Positions 1 through 8,091 of a stretch of 15,756 nt of DNA are shown here, piece after piece. Location: assembly GCA_019633425.1 (NCBI GenBank), contig WSUB01000376.1, positions 1 through 15,756 on the forward strand, given 5' to 3'. Each line of letters starts with the position of its first letter. Within the stretch, counting starts at the first letter, position 1. The translations under genes and the position numbers were made by a program. Below the pieces are notes generated by a model. The model saw only the letters and a program-made list of their open reading frames with translations. It made no database searches and had not been told where the DNA came from. This DNA is from Tulasnella sp. 424 (Eukaryota; Basidiomycota; Agaricomycetes; Cantharellales; Tulasnellaceae).

Positions 1-440
1 CTCCGCTTTAGGACGACACTCGCTCCAGATCCTAGTTGAAGCCCCAGAGTTACGGATTAGGTAGGCAGACTCGCTAAATACCAGTTTAGCCACTTGCTTT
101 AACTCCAACATGACGTCGAACATTTCCTGCGTCACATCTTCCGAGGAGGGTGGCGGCATGAGCAGTAGGTTTTGCCATGTTCGCGGGGATCCTCACCTTT
201 GATGAAGTCGTCTTCCCCTTCTTCTTGAGCAACATACTCGTCAATAGCAGTAGCTAAAGTGGTGTCACAAAATAATGCAAAGGTGTCCGCCGTCAGAAAA
301 CGAGGGCCGAATAATCGTCTCATGTACCAACCTGCAGGGAAGGTCTCAAAGGGCTGGTGAATGTTTAATCGCAGAACCGGAGTAGAAGGGGCCTTCTGAG
401 AGGAAGGAGCGGAGCTGGTAGTAGCTTGGTCGACGTTCAT
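1..440 (-). CDS. Hypothetical protein, N-terminal two exons, cut by left edge
   Basis: I do not recognise this protein. The ATG at 440 opens an 81-codon exon (440-197). A donor GTGAGG at 196 and an acceptor ending GGAAG at 138 define a 59-nt intron. Splicing creates an Asp codon and opens 45 further codons (137-1) with no stop to the edge, which strongly supports a real gene. About 127 residues are visible. The first 25 are Ser/Thr/Pro/Gln-rich and probably disordered. The next part has a compact aromatic block (FETFPAGWYMRRLFGPRFLT, about residues 31-50), then an acidic stretch (EEGEDDF), then a helical stretch around MFDVMLELKQVAKLVF. No signal peptide or membrane segment is seen. An in-frame start 52 codons upstream is possible but its sequence is low-complexity, so I prefer the ATG at 440. 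It is divergent from the aminopeptidase gene. Confidence 0.65.
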
Positions 441-1189
441 CGTGAAAGAAGGGTGGTATGGACTGGGAGCACTATGGAGGTGATGGAGGAACGAAGACGG
501 ATGTCCGCTTTTAAGTCCGTATCCCAAGATATTTGAATGTGAAACGCCTCCAACCCCAGGCACACGCTCAGTTACTCCCTTCGTGTTACGCCCCAAAGTT
601 TCAACGCGCCCGTGGAGTATATCTCAAAAAAAGTCCGAGGTCCTGAAGTCCTGTTCCTCGCGGAAATAACCATCGACTGTACCGGACGTCATCGCCTCAT
701 CCCCGGAATCACTCGCCTACTCACGAACAGCAAGGCGATAGCAGACAACCAACAAGACCAACATATCACACCAAGAATCGAAGTCGGTCTCGCTCACCAC
801 ATCCACGGCTTCGAGGTCGGCATGATTTTGGCGACCGCCGGTCCTCCGACAATCGGGATGAACGAGATCGTGGAGAATGATTGCTTCAATCCTGGACTTG
901 CATACCGATTTCTGTAATGCCCTGTGGGTATCAACGCTTCAACTTAATCTGTCATGCCGCAATATCGTTGACAGTCCAAACCCAAATTTTGCCTTTCGCC
1001 CTAAGGGTGCTTCGAATTCTATCCATCTCTAGACCCGGCCGCTTCGAACACATGTGGGCAGCAAGAGCAGCAGCTCGCTATTCCACCGCCCATCGATCAT
1101 CTAGTATAGTCAGAGGAGACCCATGAACAATGCTCGATCGATAACTGGCTCCTGTTCCCCATCCCACCTCTCAATCCTCACCGTCCAAC
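441..1189. promoter_or_regulatory. Intergenic region between divergent genes
   Basis: This 750-bp stretch lies between the start of the left-edge gene (minus strand) and the start of the aminopeptidase (plus strand), so it should hold both promoters. The last 60 bases before 1190 are pyrimidine-rich, as is usual just upstream of fungal start codons. Open frames on the plus strand here (612-917, 881-1126) have no recognised content. The end of the second one, from the ATG at 1052, reads MWAARAAARYSTAHRSS, which looks like a mitochondrial presequence and may be an alternative first exon of the aminopeptidase. No clear TATA box was found. Confidence 0.4.
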
Positions 1190-2851
1190 ATGAACGCCTA
1201 CCTTACGACTTCCACAGCATCCTCATCTCAACACGTCCCGTTAGAGCCGTCAAAACTATGGTCTTTAGCTCGTCCTAAGGACGAAAAGGAGCCAGGCGAA
1301 ACCAAAATATTTTACGACGTCGACTCAAAAGGCGCACTGGGCGGTGTGGTCTCCACTGGCAAAGTCGCCGAGAAGAAAGGCGCCACCGAGGGAGAGAAAA
1401 GAGAGGCTATCCGGGCCGCTGTTGCTGAAGGCATCAAAAAGTTGAAAGATGCTGGAGCAACGAATGTCGGGATTAACGTCGAAGGCATTGACGCGCAGGC
1501 TGCTGGTGCGTCGCGATCCGTTTGGCGGTCGACAAGGGAGGGCGCTAACATCCCATCGAGGTAGCCGAGGGAGCCGCACTTGGTCTTTTCAACTTCACTC
1601 TCGAGACCAAGAAAGAAGATAAGATTGACAAGAACGTCCAATTTGAGCCTCTTGGTGCTGGCGCGAGTGCTGCTAACTGGGAAGAAGGCCTAACTGTGTC
1701 GTACGCGCAAAACTTGGCACGCGAGGTCAGCTCTCTGACAACTTTTTGCTACCTTTGCCCCTACTGATGTGATGCGCACTACTCAGCTTATGGAGCTTCC
1801 TGCCAACATGATGACGCCAACTGTGAGCGGATTGAGGCTTTATCTGTCGCGCCAAGCGAGGCTAATGACGCAAAATTCGAACAGATCTTCTGTGAGCGTA
1901 TACAGAAGGAGCTCGACGGCGTCGCCAACATCGAGACCTTCGTCCGGGACGAAGCTTGGGCTGCTGAAAAGGGAATGGTGGGTCATCCAGGCTAATTGCT
2001 ATGTAACCAAAGCTCGGTTCGAGGGCTCAATCTCCTTTGGGATGATAGCGTACGTTCCTTTCAGTAACAAAAGGAACTTCGGAACCCGCCAAATTCCTGG
2101 AAATGTAGGTCTTTGAGTCCTGGATATGCACGATCCTCATAACTGTTCTCATCGACTCTTTGCGGCTGTGACAGTCATTACAAGGGAGCAGCGGATAAGT
2201 CAGCCACTCCGCTAGCTTTAGTCGGCAAGGGTATCACCTTTGATTCTAGTGGAATTTCTTTGAAGCCCGCAGCGGTAAGAGGGTCTCCACGTCCTTATTT
2301 ACTCTACTTAACCAAATGGTCGCTTTCGTCGCTCTTTAGGATATGAAACGCATGCGGGCCGATATGGGCGGCGCTGCAACTGTATGTGCTACCGCAGCTG
2401 CCATCGCAAAACTCAAGATTCCTATCAACCTCGTCGTCGTGACTCCCCTGTGCGAGAACCTCCCAGGGCCTTCAGCCAGCAAACCAGGAGATATGTACGT
2501 TGAAACCCTGGGCGGAAGCCCCAACGCCCTCCTGACGCTTCCTTCGCATGTCCAGTGTCGTAACCATGAACAACAAGACCGTTGAAATCGACAACGCCGA
2601 CGCTGAGGGCCGGCTTGTCCTCTCAGACGCAATCTACTATGCGACATCCACATACAAACCGAACACGGTCATCGACGTAGCCACCTTGACTGGTTCGATG
2701 GTCATCGCTCTGGGTTCAGTTTACTCTGGCGTCTTTACCAACTCGGACACGCTCTCAATGAAGCTGGGAAGTACACCTGGGATAGGTTCTGGAGGATGTC
2801 GCTAGACGAGGAAAGCTTCGGCCCCCGAATTTATGGCTCTAACGCGAGATC
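1190..2851 (+). pseudogene. M17 leucyl aminopeptidase, frameshifted and 3'-truncated
   Basis: M17 enzymes are two-metal exopeptidases, usually hexameric, that remove N-terminal amino acids from peptides. Eight exons join cleanly: 1190-1505, 1565-1725, 1787-1822, 1885-1977, 2049-2104, 2175-2274, 2340-2494 and 2556-2851. The N-terminal domain leads through AAAEGAALGLFNF and NLARELMELPANMMTPT to the catalytic domain. Metal and active-site residues are all present: Lys and Asp in [15 protein letters not shown], Asp in RADMGGAATV, and Asp, Glu and Arg in NADAEGRLVLSDA. The usual SGG is SSG here. After VFTNSDTL, near 2751-2757, the frame breaks: the zero frame stops at 2803-2805 (about 388 aa), while family-like sequence (NEAGKYTWDRFWRMSLDEES) continues in another frame to a donor at 2852. 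The family's last segment (normally containing NTGGRPAG; total about 500 aa) is absent from the window. Alternative start: exon from 1052 with intron 1104-1217 also joins in frame and would add a mitochondrial-like leader. The family call is firm; the broken state is read from the sequence and an assembly error is possible. Confidence 0.85.
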
Positions 2852-2901
2852 GTGAGTGACGTGTCGAATGGGTGATGCTGGGGTGGGCCAAGAAAGTGTC
2901 A

Positions 2902-2924
2902 ATACTGTACTATTTCGATATTAC
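2902..2924 (+). repeat. Left terminal inverted repeat
   Basis: Twenty-three bases starting ATACTGTACT and ending GATATTAC. They are the exact reverse complement of 3606-3628. The two bases after it (AG at 2925-2926) complete a TATTACAG splice acceptor for the aminopeptidase intron that begins at 2852. Confidence 0.85.
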
Positions 2925-3605
2925 AGGATGTCCCACGTCCCGACCCCCTATCCGGACCGGTAAACCTTAAAAATGTCCCCCAGTCCCGAAGGTCTCCGCC
3001 GGTCGAGACAAGTGTCCCCGCCGGTAAGAAATAAATATTGCAAAAAGAGCTTAGGAATATATTCAGATAATATGTATTAGTGAAAAAGTCAATGTAACGG
3101 GGTTCCCAAGCAACCATAGAAGGTCCTCGCCCTACAATTTAGCATTTCCGATGAACTGGCGGCCGGCCGCAACGGCCAATGTTGGCATATGCGATCAATC
3201 CATGTATCCGTCTTCTGACTCAGGCCCAGGTTCGAAATCGCTCGGCTCCTCTGATTCTTGATAGGATAGCTGTTGAAGTCATTGGTCCTGGATGAGAGAG
3301 ACCAAGAGGGACGATGTCATGTAAATGGTGTGAAAGGCAAAGTTGAATTCGAAAAGGCCAACATCTCCGCTGGTTAAAGTTGCCTACTAACTTAAACCGG
3401 TCGATTCGCTGACAAACAGGCTGAGTGCTCCTGAAGCGCCACAAAAGTCTAAATTTCTAAGCACATTCCTCAGAGTTCCTAGGATGGCGACAGACAGCCC
3501 CGGACCGGGCGCCCTTGGGTAGGAACCGCTCCGGTAAAAATTTGTCCCCCGGTCCCCATTAGTCGCGCCGGTAAAAAAATCTGTCCCGGTGTCCCACATG
3601 CACCG

Positions 3606-3628
3606 GTAATATCGAAATAGTACAGTAT
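3606..3628 (-). repeat. Right terminal inverted repeat
   Basis: Twenty-three bases starting GTAATATCGA and ending TACAGTAT, exact reverse complement of the left repeat. The sequence just inside differs from the left end, so identity stops sharply after 23 bases. Confidence 0.85.
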
Positions 3629-3839
3629 CCGAAATGGAGCGTCAATTGAAGGATTTCGGCTAACAGCACCGAAAAACTTGCTTATCGGAGTGTGCTCTCG
3701 ATTTTATGAGCGACGCCTTCTGTCTAGTTACCTCCAGTGTTGTAGCATCCAAAGTCGTTTTAGAAGCGTAATATGACTACCCTCTGTGCCGCTATCAATG
3801 CAGACGCGTCGCATTGGACAACCATCGGGAACGAGCGGA

Positions 3840-5122
3840 CTAGTGCGCTGGGACCGCACGTGCAAGTAGGAAACGGAGCACATCCGCCGAACCACCATCA
3901 CTTGCTAGGACTGGTCTCTCCTCCCACTCCTTCAGGATGGTCTGGAAGTATTCCGCCGCGCCGGAAAGATGGGCTATCTTGGCGCATGCAGCATGTATCC
4001 TGAGATAATCAGATCTAGGCAGTGCAATCGACGAGTTGGTCGACCGCAAGGTGACTTTAGGCGGAATCGGCGGGAGAGCAAGCTTGAAGGTTGCTGGATT
4101 GTTTGAACACATTCTATATGTATTCGGGACATCCTGAAAGGCCGGATGTCAAATGAATAGAGCTCAACCAGACACGAAGCACTCTTACCGTGGCTTCGAA
4201 CCATAGTTCGAGCCTGTCGAACAATTCGCGGACGATCTGGCACATTGTGAGAGCGTTTTCGACGCGGTGGATGTTCGGGCCATTGAGTGATTCTGTGATA
4301 ACGTTGACCTGGCCAAATCGTTGCACAACTGCCCATGCGGTAGCTGAATAATTCGCCTGAACCAAGAACATCAGTGAGGTTGTGAATGTTCCGTAGCCAA
4401 GGTTGAAGCTCACCTTCCTGCCCGGTAAGCCAGCAGGCCACACGAGATCTTGATTTAAGGAATCTGGGAAGATGTGCGCGAGCTGGGTGAACTGGGCGGT
4501 TTCAGGCTCTTCGAATGTTGGGTCGTTCTCGCGCCGTTCCTGGCATGTCACCCAATCGTATGCACCGGTGACAACACAACGATAGTTGTCGCGTATTAGT
4601 GCCTAAAGGAGGAAACATGAGTGAGAAGACCGAGCTGGCTTTTGAGCGGATGGTTTACCAGTTTCTTTACGGCAGAATTGGATTTCGGGGCTTCCCGCAG
4701 CAGATTCAGAATGGTATCTTGAGTCTCGTCAAAGGATGGTCGGGACGGGTGAGAGGAGCTCTCTGGGATAGGGCCCTTCGACTTTTTGACTGTATGCAAA
4801 GCTGTCGTCAGCGGAGGAAGCGGTGACAAAGTGCAGTGATATTACATAGCCGAAGGAAAAACATGGCGTAAAAGTGAGCAAGAGCGTGTAGTACTTCGTC
4901 GGATTCACAAGACTCTATCTCCCTCTGAACGTTGTCGCATCCATCGCTGGTCGGAGCTTCGCGCATCATGTAGCCAAGGATACGACCACAGATCTTGGGG
5001 GGGATGGAACTATTACCGGAGGCTTTCTCTTCGGATCTTTCGAGTTCGAGACATCGCTCGTAGGCATGAAAGTGGGGAGAATCTGAAGGGTAATCATTTG
5101 CAGGTAGTGGTTGAGGAGGCAT
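3840..5122 (-). CDS. HNH-nuclease-like domain protein (352 aa, five exons)
   Basis: Exons 5122-4846, 4789-4659, 4602-4414, 4356-4189 and 4133-3840 join in frame through introns of 55-57 nt, giving 352 aa. The first intron has a CTGAC branch site. Residues 1-136 are a charged, probably helical leader. The core resembles basidiomycete HNH_2-type proteins: RDNYRCVVTG (140-149), then AHIFPDS (178-184, first His at 179), then GPNIHRVENALTM (225-237), then ELFDRLELWFEAT (243-255). The C-terminal tail contains YLRIHAACAKIAHLSGAAEY, which I recall as typical of this fungal family. HNH domains cut DNA or RNA using a metal held by the His and Asn residues. Here the position before LFD that usually holds the last His appears to be Arg242 (REL-FD), so the protein may be catalytically inactive or use H229. 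An upstream start at 5269 would run through a 12-C tract, so I chose the ATG at 5122. No signal peptide is seen. Its biological role is unknown. Confidence 0.82.
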
Positions 5123-5474
5123 GTCAAACGAGCTATGTCGGGACAAAGAGAAGGAAAGGCAGTGGTCGAACTTAAAATGCGGCTGACCTGTGGGTGGTTC
5201 ACACGGTTCCCCCCCCCCCCACGATAACGCCGCCTGCGGACACCTCGACTTTTCCTTTTCGATTGACAAATACAGTGTAGTGATTCATGCCTACACTGTC
5301 TCGCTTATCCCATACACGGAAACGGAGCAATACAAGTCACCTTGCTCCGTCAAGTCTTCATGGTCGTATTTATGTAATCAGTGCGCGGTGCCATCTGCAG
5401 GGTCCTAGTCCCCTGTCGGCGGTTAGTCGGTGCTTCCTTTTCTGTGCCCCCAAACACCCCTGGCCCTGACTCAC
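5123..5474. promoter_or_regulatory. Upstream region of the HNH gene
   Basis: This gap between the HNH gene start and the last supported P450 exon must hold the HNH promoter. It contains a run of 12 C (5209-5220). On the minus strand around 5371-5342 a short frame reads KYDHEDLTEQ, which resembles the P450 segment expected after the last supported exon, so the old P450 gene may have reached here. No clear TATA box is seen. Confidence 0.35.
5209..5220 (+). repeat. Poly-C homopolymer of 12
   Basis: Twelve consecutive C residues, about 90 bp upstream of the HNH start codon. The length of such a tract is prone to both replication slippage and sequencing error. Confidence 0.9.
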
Positions 5475-6344
5475 AGGCTCTCTGTCTCCAAGGACTGTTT
5501 TTATATGCTGATACAATACTTCTTGCTCGTCTTGATCCAGAGCAAGTAGGCCAAATAGATAAGCGAGAGAATGTGCGGTCGTCTAGAAATGGAGTTTAAG
5601 GTTATACTAAGGAACGAAGAACACCATAGAGAATCAGTTACCTCGTGACCTGCAAATAGGAAAATATACGTATCTTCCAGCAGGAATCGAGGGATTAAGA
5701 TAAGCGGGATTCGGAATGAATGGAGCCTACTTCCGATCACATCTCTCTTTGATAATCGATCTGACGCATCCTCTCCAGTGGCATGCATTAGTTGGCCCAT
5801 GATATCGCGCCTGCCTTCAAATCCACCTGTAAGTCTCTCGTCTAGCATTTCCTCCATGTAAAGCTTATACTTTTAATTAATATGTATACGTCAATCAATT
5901 CCCTAAGAGGAGGTGAGGCGATAGCGATGACGTCCAAGCCGACATCGGAGAACCCTTCAAAGACGTTAGTCACGAAAGGCATGACTAGACAAGGAGCGCT
6001 CACAAGAATACTTCTTCTCCCACTTTTGATCATTCTCGAAGGCAAGGAGTCTCGCCAACTTCGTGGCTTTTCCTAACATTTCCACAACTCTGCGTACAAT
6101 GGCGTGAGCAACGTGCTCTGTCACAGCAATATGGAAAACAAACATGTTCTGCTGCAATGGACGAATGTAAAACCCTGTGTGAAATCTGCTCAGATGGGCG
6201 ACATCAGACCGGGCCTTTTCCAGCCGAGAGAAGCCAAGCTCACCCAATAGCATGCCAGGCTGCCCAAACTCCCCAACACCGTTTGATAAACCATGCCAGT
6301 GCAATGGTTCCCGTGAGGAGAGACAAGTTGTCGTACTTTGTCAT
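5475..6344 (-). pseudogene. Cytochrome P450 relic: anchor and I helix present, heme region absent
   Basis: P450s are heme-thiolate monooxygenases anchored in the endoplasmic reticulum. The ATG at 6344 opens MTKYDNLSLLTGTIALAWF, a typical N-terminal membrane anchor, then WHAIG. A 58-nt intron (6186-6243) joins this to FHTGFYIRPLQQNM, which resembles the post-anchor segment of agaricomycete P450s. Further on come GFSDVGLDVIAIAS, then YMEEMLDERLTG and GRRDIMGQLMHATGEDASDR. Introns 5674-5730 and 5583-5641 join LSKRDVIG to NTYIFLFAGHE and then TTAHSLAYLFGLLALDQDEQ, a perfect I-helix AGHETT oxygen-activation motif. The last exon ends GDREP at a GTGAGT donor (5474). The ExxR, PERF and Cys heme-ligand motif (FxxGxRxCxG) are nowhere nearby. 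The middle is also about 140 residues too short, lacking the C-helix WxxxR region. Exon joins between about 6150 and 5865 are unresolved and include stops. Length is far below the usual 500-550 aa, so it cannot make an active enzyme. Confidence 0.78.
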
Positions 6345-7185
6345 TGAATCAAGTGGTGTGTCTTATCGTTACCCAGAGTGGTATAGGAGAGGGACCGCCA
6401 TTAGGAGGCTCGTGCTAGGCACTCGGAGATAAGAAGTTGGTCTCGAGAAGTCTTCTGTGTGCATATGCATGACGCCACCTGTTCCCACGTAGCTTTTTGT
6501 TCCATCTTTCAATGATTATTTCCTTCGCCCTTGCTACACTTGCAACGTCGCCCACGGGCGACAAAAGGGTTGCTCGGCCATAGTAATAACACGCGAACAT
6601 ATCCTATCAGATAGTGAAAGTGTCCGAGGAATGTAATAGCTTACATCTTGGTCAGAAACGCAACGTATTCTTTACAGAGTACAGATGAGGTAGTAATCTT
6701 TCGCCGTGGTTCCTGCGTTGTCAGTCCGGCATTGTACCTGCATTTGCGTTCATGGACCACAAAGTCTGAGGTCAAACCCTCAACCGAGTAATGGTCGACA
6801 TCGGCAAGCCCGCGACTGGGAGCATCAACCAGTTCAACGCTTACGGTGCGCCGAGTCGAGGGAGGAGCCCCGAGAAAGTTTAGCTGCTCCAGTCGTTTGA
6901 CATGCAGCGATTCTCTCAGGGTGTAAATCCCGACCTTATTAAAAGAGATATCCGCCTGGAGCGACTAAACGAGGAACCGAGGCGCGCATATGAAGTGGTA
7001 AGCATGATCCTACACTTAAGCTTCCAGTAAGAAAGATGCTCCTGAAAGTTAACCCGAGCATACACTGTCCCCCAAAGCGTCATGACATAGCCTAGATCGC
7101 GGAAGGAAATGATCGAAGTGCCTGGTCTGTTTCGCGCTGGGGGGAATGTGCAGAAACGAGAGCTGCGATTGGTCATTGTTTGTTA

Positions 7186-7209
7186 TCACACCAACCGCGG
7201 GAGCGTAGA
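7186..7209 (+). repeat. Diverged direct repeat, copy 1
   Basis: The sequence TCACACCAACCGCGGGAGCG plus TAGA recurs at 7699-7721 with one substitution and one missing base. A weaker match (GGGCTTT against CGGCTTT) continues about 10 bases further. The origin is unknown; it may be the trace of an old dispersed repeat. Confidence 0.55.
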
Positions 7210-7698
7210 AGAACGGGCTTTACACTTGCAAGGTCGCTGGAGGAGCGACGAGGGGGTTGCTCGCCGCTATGGTGTAAATTAGACGATGAATCGCTCATTA
7301 CTACCCAATCATTCCTTCAATCGCAAGAGGATGTCTAAGCGACCTCCCCACGAAGGCATCGAGTTCGCCGACCGGCTCCGCCGGTCGCCGAGACTCTCCT
7401 CCTTCGCTCCCGAAGTCATTAGACCGCGTGTGAGCGATATTGATACATATATAAGAAAGGTGATATATCGGAAGGCTTAGATGTGATCAGGTTGGATACA
7501 AGAAGATTCCAAGGGGAGTTTCATCAGACTTGCGCACATCATTAGCAAGAAGAGTTTGCCCGCCACAGACACTAGATCATTGCGATGCATGCATATTTAA
7601 TCAGACATATATGTATCCACTTTGCCTAGAGGACGTTGAGTGGCTTTGGGATTGTAAACACTGGTAATTACTCTCGCTGAGGATCGCGTTCTATAAAG

Positions 7699-7721
7699 TC
7701 ACACCAACCGTGGGACGTAGA
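7699..7721 (+). repeat. Diverged direct repeat, copy 2
   Basis: The sequence TCACACCAACCGTGGGACGT plus AGA matches copy 1 at 7186-7209 in 22 of 24 aligned positions. It lies about 510 bp away in the same orientation, with AT-rich and otherwise featureless DNA between. Confidence 0.55.
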
Positions 7722-8091
7722 TGCAGCGGCTTTTTGGATTTACGAGGCGGGTGGATAGGGGTTGACGTGCAACCCAATTTTATCGGTCTGGAGAGCAGGG
7801 TCGCCGAGCAACCCGAAAGTTAGCACGATAACTGGACCTGAACTTGCGATGTCCAGGATCCAATCAATGCTGTTGATGAAGTTTTACTGGGTTCGGGCGG
7901 TTATGAACGGCCTTGAAGGTCATCCTCGAAGACACTCCCTGGCAATCAACAAACGTCGTGGTTGCTAAGATATTAGATCAATACATAATATTAATACTAT
8001 AGGTAAGTTAAATCATGATCAGGTAATATTAATATAATCAAACTCTCCCGACTCTAATATAAAGGCCAGTCCTCGCAGGACGTGCGGTCCA

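Larger units (their letters stand above)
2902..3628. mobile_element. Non-autonomous inverted-repeat element (MITE-like), about 727 bp
   Basis: The element is bounded by perfect 23-bp inverted repeats (2902-2924 and 3606-3628), beginning ATACTGTACTATTTCG. It holds no open frame resembling a transposase, so it would be non-autonomous. Both ends carry subterminal motifs in the same orientation: CCGGTAA at about 2957, 3021, 3531, 3568 and 3603, and TGTCCC-type runs at about 2929, 2974, 3013, 3543 and 3582. Such arrays are common transposase-binding sites in hAT-like and related DNA transposons. Outside flanks (GTGTCA left, CCGAAA right) do not match. If the terminal TA of each repeat is the duplicated target, a TA target site is possible, as in Tc1/mariner elements. 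The superfamily is not settled. Confidence 0.7.
6345..8091. other. Region without a supported gene; short open frames and AT-rich end
   Basis: No gene can be firmly supported. On the plus strand the ATG at 6902 opens MQRFSQGVNPDLIKRDIRLE, which has protein-like composition and ends at a GTAAGC donor at 6998. The same frame upstream (MVDIGKPATGSINQFNAYG, from 6792) is separated from it by a stop. Another frame, 7286-7480 (64 codons), contains MSKRPPHEGIEF and RRSPRLSSF. None is recognised. A 6-bp-stem hairpin (GTCGCT, AGCGAC) lies near 7231. From about 7970 to 8065 the DNA is very AT-rich with repeated TAATATTAAT blocks and is probably the 3' flank of the F-box gene. Confidence 0.4.

Noticed and set aside
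2343..2653. Minus-strand frame opposite the aminopeptidase catalytic exons
   Set aside because: The plus strand here encodes the M17 metal-binding motifs; the antisense frame has no family features.
3200..3250. GGTTCGAAATC, similar to a tRNA T-arm box
   Set aside because: Flanking bases do not form a T stem or an acceptor stem, and no A box lies at the right distance upstream.
7970..8065. AT-rich TAATATTAAT blocks as a possible replication origin or CRISPR-like array
   Set aside because: There are only two short near-palindromic blocks without regular spacing; AT-rich 3' flanks are common in fungi.
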